From Sanderia malayensis (Eukaryota; Cnidaria; Scyphozoa; Semaeostomeae; Pelagiidae): a DNA stretch of 64,000 nucleotides. Location of the stretch: contig RQOL01000791.1 of NCBI GenBank assembly GCA_013076295.1, positions 17,744 to 81,743 on the forward strand, in the 5' to 3' direction. A program made the position numbers and the translations under genes. Below are positions 35,065 through 46,885 of this stretch, piece by piece (position 1 is the stretch's first letter; the number at the start of each line of letters is the position of its first letter). The notes beneath the pieces were generated by a model. That model was not told where the DNA came from. It did no database searches and was given only the letters and a program-made list of their open reading frames with translations.

Positions 35065-38000
35065 CTACGGCTGAATGTTTTCAATCTCGCGTTCCCTTCT
35101 GATCTCTAAAGGTCTTGGATCTTCAATCTCAAATATAGAATCGTCCATCTCTGATTCACTACCATACAATTCATCAGCTTTTTGTGGAATTCCTTCTAGT
35201 TCTTGGTCAATTTTAAACGGCTTTATGCTGTTGAAATGCACAATTTTTCTCTTCTTATCCTTCAATGATTCGATCTCGTAATTTCCTTCTTGCACTCCGA
35301 CAATTATGTACGGACCAATAAATTTCTCTTCTAGACCTCTTGCTCTAAAATTCTTTAACAGTACCGTGTCTCCGATGTGAAATATTTTACTTTGCTGCGA
35401 GCAGTACTTGGAATCGTAGTTCCTCTTTTGCTTTTGTTGTGCTTTCTTCAATCGTTCGATGACTATCTTTCGTATGTTATCTTGTCTCTTTCTGAGATCC
35501 TCCAAATACTTTGCAGGACCATGTGTCGGTTTAGCTAGCAGCTCCTCTTGTTCAGTACCTAATGGCAATCTGATATCTCGACCATACAGCATTTCAAAGG
35601 GTGTCACTCCAGTAGAGGATTGTTTACTGACTCGGTATGCCAAAAGGGCGTGCGGTAGTTGTTCATCCCAATCATTCTTATCACAATTTACTTTCATTCT
35701 TAGTAAAGCCTTCAATACACCGTTGAATCCTTCGCAAAGTCCGTCAGTCTGAGGATGATATGCTGTTGTTCTTCGTTTCTCGATCCCAAAGAGTTGGCAG
35801 ACTGATTTCATAAGGTGCGATTCGAAATTCCTCCCCTGGTCAGTCAGCAACACTGATGGCATGCCGTGGCGAGCAAATATTTCTTCCAACGCCCTCACAA
35901 TTGTTTCTGCTTCTTGGTTTGGTAAAGCCTTGGCTTCTGCATACTTGGTGTAATAATCGATAACGGATAAAATGTACTTATTTCCTGAACGAATTGTTTT
36001 CAAAGGGCCAATCAAATCAACGCCAATCATGTAGAAAGGAATCGGTACAACTTTGATAGGCTTGAATGGCCAGTGTGGCCTGGGAACCGTCTTGTTTTTA
36101 GCACATATCTCACAGCAAGCACAGAAGTTTTCAACACTTTTAAAGAAACCTGGCCAATAAAATCTTCATCGAATAAAGTCGAAAGTTTTAGCTACGCCCA
36201 TATTACCAATCTGTTCATGAGCTTCTTTTAAAATCGTTGGCGCAATGAATTTCGGTAGGACTACTTGATATCTTTCTTTTCCTGTATCATCTTCCCAACT
36301 TCTGCTCAAAAGATCATTCTCGATGGATAACGAATCAAATATGTTGTACAACGCATATAACACATCTGTACCATTCCTTGGCTTTTGTTCAGGTCGGCTA
36401 CCTTCTCGAATCCATCCTTTTACTCTTGACAAATCTTCATCTAAATCTTGCAGTTCTTGCAACTCATCAACTGAATACCGCGAAATTTGGATGTTGTTTA
36501 CTGGAGCTCGTGAAAGTGCATCTACGTGTTGCATCATTGTTCCTGGTCAATGCTCAACTGCATAGTCATATTCTTCCAACTTTAATATCCAACGGGCCAA
36601 CTTGCCATTCGGGTGTTTCATTCCTTTTATCCACTGTAAAGCTCTGTGATCTGTGAACACTAAGACATGTCTACCATAGACGTACGGGTGAAAATACTGT
36701 AATGCCCAAACAACAGCGAATGCTTCCTTTTCTGTTGTAGTCCAGTTCTTTTCTGCACTTGAGAAGGCTTTGGATGCAAATGAAATTACTTTTTCTGCAC
36801 CATCTTTGTCTTTTTGAGTTAAAACAGCCCCTATACCAACATCACTTGCATCAGTATACAACACATAGTCTTTGTTTGTGTCCGGAAAACCCAGTATTGG
36901 TGAAGAAATCAACTGTTCTTTTAGGTCTTCAAACGATTCTTGACAATTGTTATTCCATTCAAATTTGACATCTTTTTGTAACAAACGGTGTAATGGCGAA
37001 GCGACATCGCTGAATCTCAAGATGAAACGCCGATAATACGAAATCATTCCGATAAATCTCCTCAGCTCAGTAAGATCTTTTGGAACAGGATACTCTTTAA
37101 TTGCTTTGACCTTTTCACGCTCATGCTTTGACCTTTTCACGAAATTTCACGCTTGTCTGCGCGAAATGGCATTTAGACGGTTTCAGCTTCAGTCCTGCGT
37201 TTCTGATAGCAGTCAGAACGTCTGTCAAATTACTCAAGTGTTCTTCGAAATCACGACCAACAATCAGAACGTCATCTAAATAGACAAGGCATTTGTTTGG
37301 TAGAAGACCTTGCAACACATTCGACATCAATCTCTGAAATGTGGGTACAGCGTTAGAAAGTCCGAAGGGCATGCGTTTAAATTGATAGGTATTACCTCCT
37401 GGGATAACAAAGGCGGTTTTCTCTTGGCTTGACGTTTCCATGGGTACTTGTCAATAACCAGAAACCAAGTCCAAAGTTGTAAAATACTTGTGGCCAGATA
37501 ATGTGTCAATCAAATCATTCACTTGAGGCAAAGGGTAGGCATCTTTAACTGTTAATTCATTAAGTTTCCGAAAGTCGATACAAAATCTCCAGGTGCCATC
37601 TGTCTTTCTCACTAACACAATTGGGGTTACCCACGGTACTGGGTTCGATTATGTCATTTTGCAACATTTCTTGTACCTGGCCTTCTACTTCAGGCCTCAA
37701 TGCATTTGGAAGACGGCGTGGTAGTTGCTTAATAGGAGCGGCATCTCTTGTTTCAATTCTATGTTCTGTTTGAGAAGTAAGACCCATCTCTGATAGGTTT
37801 GTCGCAAATATGTCTCGATACTCTCTCAGTACAATATCCATCAGCTTTCTTTCATCAGGCTTTAGATTTTCTAGATCAAAGTTAAGTTCACATTGTTGGG
37901 AAGAACTGTCCGCATTACCTCCTGGATCTAGAACTGGGTCGTTCATTTTGACGTCAAACTGTTGCAAACAACCAATATTTGTGCCTTTATATAGCTTAAC

Positions 38001-38357
38001 CGTATCCACCCCTGGATTTATGATTTGTATGGGAACAGTTTGTTCTTTAGGTTTCACAAGAACACTGGCGACAAAAACTCCCTTTTCAGCCAAATCAAAA
38101 TTGGGTTCCAAAATGCTTTCCGATATTATTGGATTTATGATACGTGCTGCTTGCACAATCTCATGTCTGCCCGGTATTTCAATGTCATCACTCAAAACGA
38201 CTACAGTAGGATCTTTCAAACTTGCATCAAACATTAACAGTGGTTGACAAGTTGCATCAGGAAATTTCATCACCATATTAGCTGTATCAATGATAACTTT
38301 ATTGTTGACAAGCCAATCCAGGCCCAATATTACTTCAGACAACATCTCATTGGCAAC
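35065..38357 (-). pseudogene. pol: Gypsy pol: RT, RNase H, integrase (broken)
   Basis: Segments in order: the end of protease with VILGLDWL (38345-37560 reading frame), reverse transcriptase with YLDD at 37271-37282, RNase H with YTDAS and FTDHRAL, and integrase. The integrase shows VDLIGPL, LLTDQGRNFES and a later Glu as the DDE residues, then a GPY-type motif (KFIGPY) near the C-terminus. Breaks: frameshifts near 37640 and 37445, and in-frame TGA codons at 36547 and 36166. In the integrase zinc finger, the second His position reads Asn (HEQIGNMG). The element cannot make a full Pol. Confidence 0.93.
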
Positions 38358-39620
38358 CTAAAATTCTTGGTTTATTTCGTGTGCGCCATTGACTTCAACG
38401 AGTGAATTTACTTTGCCCAATATGCCTATCGGCGAGTTGTTAGCGGCCTCGGCGACAATATCAGAAGGTCGTAAAGACTCTTCATTCAACATCAAAGACT
38501 CCCATTCCCTTTTGCTTATCAACGAAATTGACGCGCCCGTGTCGACAATACACAATTTGTTTACTCCATTTACTTTGGCTTCTAGTAGTAGAGTCTTTTT
38601 CTTATGAGAAGGTGAAACGGTTGAAAGTCTGACCTTTGATTCTGTCTGAGGTCCATCTCTATTCTCTTGACTTGGACTTTGTCCCTGTCTTCCAGTTTCT
38701 GTTGATGTTTCTTTTTCAGCATGACAAAACCTGGAAATGTGGCCTTTACGTCCGCAACGATAACAAGTTGGAGGAGGTCGGCTTTCATTTATCCCACTTG
38801 AAACACTTGGGTTTTGATTCTGGCTATTGCTGAAACAATTTCGGGCCAGGTGGCCTGGTCTATGGCACGAATAACAGGTTTTAACAGCAGAGCTAACAGT
38901 TCTAGTTCGTTTAAATTCACTATGCATTGGGCATTGTTTTGCAACGTGTCCAAATCCATTGCAATTAAAACAAGTTTGGGCAGTAACGTTTGAGCTTACG
39001 GCTCCAACCTGATTATGGTTTTGTCTTGCAGCACTGCCTGCTTCAGCTCGCAAAGTTTGGATGGTAGAGTTAGCAGCTTCGAATCTCCTTGCTATCAAAA
39101 CGGCATCCTCTAACGACTCAGGTGGTTCTTGCAAAAGTTTATTTTGCGTCGGCCTGTCTTTCATGCCAAGTATGAACTGGTCTACTAATCTGTTTGTATA
39201 CTCCTCCCCTTGGAATCCACATTTTGCTCCAAACTCTCTTAACGCTACAGCAAAAGAATCAACTGATTCCCCAGGTTCTTGTGTCCGCCGATGAAAATTG
39301 TGTCGTTTCTCAGTTAGTGTTTGGTTTCGTTCAAACAACGCCTTTAACTGAGTGATCCATGTATCGTATGCATTATCTTCCTCTATAAATTCAATGGACT
39401 CAGCCAAACGAAAAGCATCTTCGCTGAGGTTAAAAAGTAACGCAAGTCTCCGCTTTTTCTTATCGGTAAGCTCCACTGCTTCGAAATACAGGTTGGATTT
39501 TTTTACAAATAAATCGAAGTCATCGCCTATTTTATACTTCTCTGGTCTTCTAAACAACGCAAACGATGAACGACTTTGCTCCTGGTTGTCGTGGTCTACT
39601 GCAGGATTATCGTCTGGCAT
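38358..39620 (-). pseudogene. gag: Gypsy gag and start of protease
   Basis: An open frame of 420 codons. Residues 1-200 resemble a capsid-type Gag. Three CCHC zinc knuckles follow at about 217-230, 249-262 and 286-299 (CFNCNGFGHVAKQC and relatives). Protease active site DTGAS is at 360-364. The frame ends at an in-frame TAG (38358-38360) inside the protease, upstream of the VILGLDWL motif, so Gag itself could be made but protease is cut. Gag and protease share one frame, which is common in this group. Confidence 0.9.
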
Positions 39621-39726
39621 TCTGTTTATTTTATTTCCACTCTGTTTCTATCAAATCGAGTCTAAATCCCAACATTCCAGTCTTCCCTTCTCTAATTCTG
39701 TTCGTATTCTCACGTTTCAAGTTTGG

Positions 39727-39744
39727 GTCCTGGCAGGGTCGCCA
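39727..39744 (-). promoter_or_regulatory. Primer binding site
   Basis: On the minus strand it reads TGGCGACCCTGCCAGGAC, five bases after the 5' LTR. It begins TGG, as expected for pairing to a tRNA 3' CCA end. The tRNA identity was not assigned. Confidence 0.8.
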
Positions 39745-39749
39745 AAATG

Positions 39750-39940
39750 TGTCACGAAGCAGTGGTAAGTCGAACCAATAAGCGTACAACTCGATTTCCT
39801 TGCTTTTCTCTTTTCTTTTATCAACAATCTCTAACTTTAAAACATCAATCTCTATCTCTAACTCCTAACTCCCCTCTATCCTCGTTCTGCACTTCCTCGT
39901 ATATTCCTCGAGTCTCGTCCCAGACTCCTACAACTTCACA
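39750..39940 (-). repeat. 5' LTR
   Basis: 191 bp. It is the partner of 34619-34809 and lies upstream of gag on the minus strand. Confidence 0.95.
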
Positions 39941-40608
39941 TATTGTAGGGTATGTATTGTAGGGTATGTGTTGTAGGGTGTGTATGTAGGGTATGTATTG
40001 TAGGGTATGTATTGTAGGGTATGTATTGTAGGGTATGTATTGTAGGGTATTTATTGCAGGGTATGTATAGTAGGGTATGTATTGTAGGGTATGTATTGTA
40101 GGGTATGCATTGTAAGGTATGTATTGTAGGGTGTGTATTGTAGGGTATGTATTGTAGGGTATGTATTGTAGGGTATGTATTGTAGGGTATGTATAGTAGG
40201 GTAGGTATTGTATGGTATGTATTGTATGGTATGTATTGTGGGATATGTATTGTGGGGTAAGTAGGTACAGTATGATGTTATAGTAGGTATAGTATGTTGG
40301 TATGGTATGTAGTATAGTATGTAGGTATAGTAGGTATAGTATGTTGGTATGGTATGTAGTATAGTATGTAGGTATAGTGGGTATAGTATGATTTTATAGT
40401 AGGTATAGTATGTTGGTATAGTATGTAGGTATACTATGTAGGTATAGTAGGTATAGTATGTTGGTATTGTATGTAGTATAGTATGTAGGTATAGTAGGTA
40501 GAGTATGATTTTATAGTAGGTATAGTATGTTGGTATGGTATGTAGGTATAGTATGTAGGTATAGTAGGTATAGTATGTTGGTATTGTATGTAGTATAGTA
40601 TGTAGGTA
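39941..40608 (+). repeat. 14-mer array passing into TATAG satellite
   Basis: The TATGTATTGTAGGG array continues after the LTR element to about 40262. It then gives way to a related AT-rich satellite built of GGTATAGTATGTTGGTATAG-type units up to 40608, where the element at 40609 is inserted. Confidence 0.93.
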
Positions 40609-43600
40609 CTAGGGGTCATCACTCGCTTTGCTCTTTCACCCCAGCCCGTGAAGTAAAAAAAGCTTAATCTGGTTGGCGCACTTCGTGCGCTGCATTCCCT
40701 TCATTCATGCCTCTTTCAACCCCACGTACAATGGGTAAGCTCGCTACGCTCCCCTGTCTATCTATTATCAAGAAACATTGACTGATAAGGTGCACCTCAT
40801 GCGCTGCATTTGCTTCGTTCATGCCTCTTTCAACCCCACGTACAATGGGTTAGCTCGCTGCGCTCGCCTGTCTATCTATTATCAAGATACATTGACTGAT
40901 AGGGCGCACTTCGTGCGATCGAAGTGCGCCCTTCTTTCAACCCTACGTATAATGGGTTCGCTCGCTGCGCTCGCCTGTCTATCTGTTATAAAGAAACATT
41001 GACTGATAGGGCGCACTTCGTGCGCTCCATTCGCTTACTCTCATGCCCCCTTCAACCCCACTTACAATGGGTTAGCTCGCTGCGCTCGCCTGTCTATCAA
41101 TTATCAAGAAATATAGACTGATAGGGCACACTTCGTGCGCTGCATTCGCTTACGCTCATGCCCCTTTCAACCCAACGTACAATGGGTTAGCTCACTGCGC
41201 TCGCCTGTCTATCTATTATCAAGAAACATAGACTGATAGGGCACATTTCGTGCGCTGCATTCGCTTACGCTCATGCCCCTTTCACCCCCACGAACAATGG
41301 GTTAGCTCGCTTTGCTCGCCTGTCTAACTATTATCAAGAAACATTGACTGATAAGGTGCACCTCGTGCGCTGCATTCGCTTCGCTCATGCCCCTTTCAAC
41401 CCCACTTACAATGGGTTAGCTCACTGCGCTCGCCTGTCTATCTATTATCAAGAAACATTGACTAATAGGGCGCACTTCATGTGCTGCATTCGCTTCGTTC
41501 ATGCCTCTTTCAACCCCACGTACAATGGGTTAGCTCGCTGCGCTCGCCTGTCTATCTATTATCAAGATACATTGACTGATAGGGCGCACTTCGTGCGCTC
41601 GAAGTGCGCCCTTCTTTCAACCCTACGTATAATGGGTTAGCTCGCTGCGCTCGCCTGTCTATCTGTTATAAAGAAACATTGACTGATAGGGCGCACTTCG
41701 TGCGCTCCATTCGCTTACGCTCATGCCCCCTTCAACCCCACTTACAATGGGTTAGCTCGCTGCGCTCGCCTGTCTATCAATTATCAAGAAATATAGACTG
41801 ATAGGGCACACTTCGTGCGCTGCATTCGCTTACGCTCATGCCCCTTTCAACCCCACGTACAATGGGTTAGCTCACTGCGCTCGCCTGTCTATCTATTATC
41901 AAGAAACATAGACTGATAGGGCACATTTCGTGCGCTGCATTCGCTTACGCTCATGCCCCTTTCACCCCCACGTACAATGGGTTAGCTCGCTGTACTCGCC
42001 TGTCTATCTATTATCAAGAAACATAGACTGATAGGGCGCACTTCGTGCGCTGCATTCGCTTACGCTCATGCCCCTTTCAACCCCACTTACAAAGGGTTAG
42101 CTCGCTATGCTCCCCTGTCTAACTATTATCAAGAAACATTGACTGATAAGGTGCACCTCGTGCGCTGCATTCGCTTCGCTCATGCCCCTTTCAACCCCAC
42201 TTACAATGGGTTAGCTCACTGCGCTCGCCTGTCTATCAATTATCAAGAAATATAGACTGATAGGGCACACTTCGTGCGCTGCATTCGCTTACGCTCATGC
42301 CCCTTTCAACCCCACGTACAATGGGTTAGCTCACTGCGCTCGCCTGTCTATCTATTATCAAGAAACATAGACTGATAGGGCACATTTCGTGCGCTGCATT
42401 CGCTTACGCTCATGCCCCTTTCACCCCCACGTACAATGGGTTAGCTCACTGTGCTCGCCTGTCTATCTATTATCAAGAAACATAGACTGATAGGGCGCAC
42501 TTCGTGCGCTGCATTCGCTTACGCTCATCCCCTTTCAACCCCACTTACAAAGGGTTAGCTCGCTATGCTCCCCTGTCTAACTATTATCAAGAAACATTGA
42601 CTGATAAGGTGCACCTCGTGCGCTGCATTCGCTTCGTTCATGCCTCTTTCAACCCCACGTACAATGGGTTAGCTCGCTGCGCTCGCCTGTCTATCTATTA
42701 TCAAGATACATTGACTGATAGGGCGCACTTCGTGCGCTCGAAGTGCGCCCTTCTTTCAACCCTACGTATAATGGGTTAGCTCGCTGTGCTCGCCTGTCTA
42801 TCTGTTATCAAGAAACATTGACTGATAGGGCGCACTTCGTGCGCTCCATTCGCTTACTCTCATGCCCCTTTCAACCCCACTTACAATGGGTTAGCTCACT
42901 GCGCTCGCCTGTCTATCAATTATCAAGAAATATAGACTGATAGGGCACACTTCGTGCGCTGCATTCGCTTAAGCTCATCCACCTTTCAACCCCACTTACA
43001 ATAGGCTAGCTCGCTGCGCTCGCCTGTCTATCTATTATCAAGAAACATTGACTGGTGGGGCGCACCCCGTGCGCTGCATTCGCTTACGCTCGTGCCTCTT
43101 TTAACCCCACTAACAATGATGGGTTAGCTCGCTGCGCTCTCCTGTGGTTGGCGCCCTTCGTGCGCTGCATTCGCTCACGCTCTTGCCTCTGCCTATGCAA
43201 GAGTTTGGCTCGCTTCGCTCGCTTGATAACCCCTTATCATAATTTGTTTATTAAAACTTTGGGCTTGTTTACATTAGGCCAAAGCGTCGCAAGCATGCCG
43301 AAACAACAATGGCGGTCGCCTACTACAAAAACTACAACTATCAAACTCAAAAAACAAAACAAAGTTATCACCTGTGTTCTCAATTGTCTTCTGTAATTTT
43401 CCAGAGGTCTCTCAAACAATTAGCAAGTCTTTACAAAGAAATTCAAGTCGTAAAACACTTTGAAAGGCGCCGAGTTTTCCTTTGTTCACAAAATAAAAAC
43501 ACGCGTCTTCTCCAAAAATACCTGCTGTTCAACCCGAGGGCAAATTTGCATGATAACGAAATATGTGTGACTGTTCACGTGAAGTCACGAAAGAGCCAAT

Positions 43601-43987
43601 CAAATTACAGCAAAAGGCGAAACAGGTCACATGAACAGCGAATACCTTGTTCGAAAATGGAGTTCGCGACGCGAATTTGGAAGTTTTGCCACCGTGAACC
43701 GTAGTTTTTTCGTGATGGCACAATTAGAAAAATAATTAGCGGAATAATTCAATAATTTGGGAGAAAATCGAAAAACAAAATCCATTACCCTGGTTAAATT
43801 AATATACTAAACACTCAGTGTGAATTTCATTGCCATATACCCACATACAAAAAAGCCTTTGTGATCACACGGTTCGCCGTTTCGGCCCATTGTTTTGGGG
43901 CGTTCGACCTATTTTTTCGGGTCGAATCTATTGTTTTTGGCAGGGAAAGTGCGTCATCACGTGACTCTGTAGAATATATATATTAGA
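40609..43987 (-). mobile_element. Helitron-like element U7 inserted in TATAG satellite
   Basis: On the minus strand it begins TCTAATATATATATTC (43987) and ends GACCCCTAG (40609). It is preceded by A and followed by T. The same TATAG satellite flanks both sides, and removing the element leaves the satellite continuous except for one base. This is the classic Helitron outcome: insertion between A and T with no target duplication. Inside are a type-B 5' body (43216-43987) and 2.6 kb of the 115-bp hairpin minisatellite. No transposition gene is present. Confidence 0.8.
40613..43215 (-). repeat. 115-bp hairpin-rich minisatellite
   Basis: More than twenty monomers of about 115 bp. Spacing was measured at ACTGAT: 40781, 40895, 41002, 41117, 41232, 41347. 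Each monomer has GCGCACTTCGTGCGC, CATTCGCTTACGCTCATG, a CAACCCCACGTACAATGGG block, CTCGCTGCGCTCGCCTGTC and TATCAAGAAACAT. A variant monomer with CTCGAAGTGCGCCC recurs at 40921, 41601 and 42740, showing block-wise amplification. Open frames across it are artefacts. Confidence 0.95.
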
Positions 43988-43989
43988 TA
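43216..43989 (-). other. Type-B Helitron 5' body with a 131-codon open frame
   Basis: The part of U7 next to its 5' end. It shares its two ends with 44386-44847 but holds about 300 extra bases (roughly 43286-43592). On the + strand an open frame at 43309-43704 starts MAVAYYKNYNYQ and is basic. There is no sign of splicing and no known family, so it may be a captured host fragment or chance. Confidence 0.4.
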
Positions 43990-43993
43990 CTAG

Positions 43994-44139
43994 GTATAGT
44001 ATGATTTTATAGTAGGTATAGTATGTTGGTATAGTATGTAGGTATAGTGTGTAGGTATAGTAGGTATAGTATGTTGGTATGGTATGTAGGTATAGTATGT
44101 AGGTATAGTAGGTATAGTATGTTGGTATTGTATGTAGTA
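43994..44139 (+). repeat. TATAG satellite between two elements
   Basis: A remnant of the same GGTATAGTATG satellite as at 40262-40608. It lies between the 5' end of U7 and the 3' CTAG of U6. Confidence 0.85.
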
Positions 44140-44847
44140 CTAGCCGGGGCGCTCGCGTTCGCTCGCTTCCCGGAGGGGGCAAGTGAAAAAAACTTAATGT
44201 GGTTGGCGCACTTCGTGCGCTGCATTCGCTAGCGCTCATGCCTCTTTGAACCCCACTTACAATGGGTTAGCTCGCTGCGCTCGCCTGTGGTTGGCGCACT
44301 TCGTGCGCTGCATTCGCTTGTGCTCATGCCTCTTTCAACCCCACGTACAATAGGTTAGCTCGCTGCGCTCGCCTGATAATCCCTTATCATAAATTGTTGA
44401 TTAAAACTTTGGGCTTGTTTACATTAGGCCTACCACGTGGGTCGGGCAAAAAGAGCCAATCAACTTGCAGCAAAAAGTGAGACGCGTCAAGTGAACAGCG
44501 AACGCTTTGTTCGAATTTGGAATTCGCTACGCAAATTTGGAAGTTTCGCCACCGTAAACCGTAGTTTTTTCGTGATAGCACAATTAGCAGAATAATTAGT
44601 GGAATAATTCAAAATTTCAGGAGAAAATCGAAAAACAAAATACATTACCCTGGTTAAATTAATAAAGTAAACATTCAGTGGGAATTTCATTGCCATATAT
44701 CCACATACAAAAAAGCCTTTGTGATTACACGGTTCGCCGTTTCGGCCCATTGTTTTCGGGCGTTCGACCTATTGTTTCGGGTCGAATCTATTGTTTTTGG
44801 CAAGGAAAATGCGTCATCACGTGACATCACAGAATATATTAATTAGA
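44140..44847 (-). mobile_element. Short Helitron-like element U6
   Basis: On the minus strand it begins TCTAATTAATATATTC with TCACGTGATGACG. It carries a 460-bp type-B body and two hairpin monomers, and ends CCCCGGCTAG at 44140, followed by T. It is preceded directly by CTAG of U5. Confidence 0.7.
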
Positions 44848-45005
44848 CTAGCCGGGGGCCCGGTCGCTACGCTCCCTCCCCGGAGCCCCCAAAGCACAAA
44901 AGTTTAATGTGGTTGGCGCGCTTCGCACGCTGCATTCGCTCCCGCTCATGCCCATACATACATACATACATACATACATAGCTACATACATACATACCTA
45001 CATAC

Positions 45006-45036
<31 letters not shown>

Positions 45037-45296
45037 CATACATACATACATACATACATACACACATACATGGGCCGGGTTCGGTCGCTTCGCTCCCTCC
45101 CCGGAGCCCGTGAAGTAAACAAAGCTTAATCTGGTTGGCGCGCTTCGCGCGCGGCATTCGCTGCCGCTCATGCCCATACATACATACATACATACATACA
45201 TACCCTACAATACATACCCTACAATACATACCCTACAATAGAAACCCTACAATAAATACCCTACAATACATACCCTACAATAAATACCCTACACTA

Positions 45297-45625
45297 CATC
45301 AGCATCGCGATCAGCCTCGTTTTCATTTGAAATCCTCGTTCTTATGAGATAAGCCTCGTACTGATGTTATTATAGTAGATAAGATGCAACATCAAAGTTT
45401 GTTTTGTTTTAGGGACAACAACAATTAGCCTGCTGTTAGTTGAGTGCATCCATTGAGACTTGGCTGTGGTCCTTTGTCAAGCTAATATGAACAGTAAAGG
45501 ATGATCTATGATGAGCATCCAGAATTTAAATTAATGTTGACTTACAGAGGTATGGTTTTGTTTCCATGATAAGATGATACTGACGCATTGATTTTTAATA
45601 AAGCAATAGGTATATAGCCTCCATA
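45297..45625 (-). pseudogene. Terminal exon fragment in U5, first
   Basis: On the minus strand it encodes YIPIALLKINASVSSYHGNK, then a gtaagt donor, intron and the start of the next exon as at 31891-32230. It is cut on the exon side directly into (CATA)n. It is nearly identical to 46558-46885, so the pair arose by duplication of a block with its flanking array. Confidence 0.8.
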
Positions 45626-46557
45626 CATACATACATACATACATACATACATACATACATACATACATACATACATACATACATACATACATGGGCCGGG
45701 TTCGGTCGCTTCGCTCCCTCCCCGGAGCCCGTGAAGTAAACAAAGCTTAATCTGGTTGGCGCGCTTCGCGCGCGGCATTCGCTGCCGCTCATGCCCATAC
45801 ATACATACATACATACATACATACCCTACAATACATACCCTACAATACATACCCTACAATAGAAACCCTACAATAAATACCCTACAATACATACCCTACA
45901 ATAAATACCCTACAATAAATACCCTACAATAAATACCCTACAATACATACCCTACAACACATACCCTACATAACATACCCTACAATACATACCCTACAAT
46001 ACATACCCTACATAACATACCCTAAAATACATACCCTACAATACAAACCCTACAATACAAACCCTACAATACATACCCTACAATACATACCCTACAATAC
46101 ATACCCTACAATACATACCCTACATAACATACCCTACAATACATACCCTACAATACATACCCTACATAACATACCCTAAAATACATACCCTACAATACAA
46201 ACCCTACAATACAAACCCTACAATACATACCCTACAATACATACCCTACAATACATACCCTACAATACATACCCTACATAACATACCCTACAATACATAC
46301 CCTAAAATACATACCCTACAATACATACCCTACAATACATACCCTACAATACATACCCTACAATACATACCCTACAATACATACCTAGACTACATACCCT
46401 AAAATACATACCCTACAATACATACCCTACAATGAATACCTTACAATACATACCCTACAATAAATACCCTACAATAAATACCCTACAATACATACCCTAC
46501 ATACATACCCTACAATACATACCCTACAATACATACCCTACAATAAATACCCTACAC

Positions 46558-46885
46558 TACATCAGCATCGCGATCAGCCTCGTTTTCATTTGAAATCCTC
46601 GTTCTTATGAGATAAGCCTCGTACTGATGTTATTATAGTAGATAAGATGCAACATCAAAGTTTGTTTTGTTTTAGGGACAACAACAATTAGCCTGCTGTT
46701 AGTTGAGTGCATCCATTGAGACTTGGCTGTGGTCCTTTGTCAAGCTATATGAACAGTAAAGGATGATCTATGATGAGCATCCAGAATTTAAATTAATGTT
46801 GACTTACAGAGGTATGGTTTTGTTTCCATGATAAGATGATACTGACGCATTGATTTTTAATAAAGCAATAGGTATATAGCCTCCA
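46558..46885 (-). pseudogene. Terminal exon fragment in U5, second
   Basis: A near-identical copy of 45297-45625 with the same cut points, again between (CATA)n and the 14-mer array. It is one base shorter in the intron part. Confidence 0.8.

Larger units (their letters stand above)
34619..39940 (-). mobile_element. Ty3/gypsy LTR retrotransposon (defective)
   Basis: Two 191-bp LTRs bound the element, which begins TGTGAAG and ends GACA when read on the minus strand. Flanking TATT on both sides (34615-34618 and 39941-39944) is a 4-bp target duplication in the 14-mer satellite. The gene order gag-protease-RT-RNase H-integrase is that of Metaviridae. The coding region has three in-frame stops and at least two frameshifts. 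The LTRs differ at 5 of 191 positions, so the insertion is fairly recent despite the broken coding region. Confidence 0.96.
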
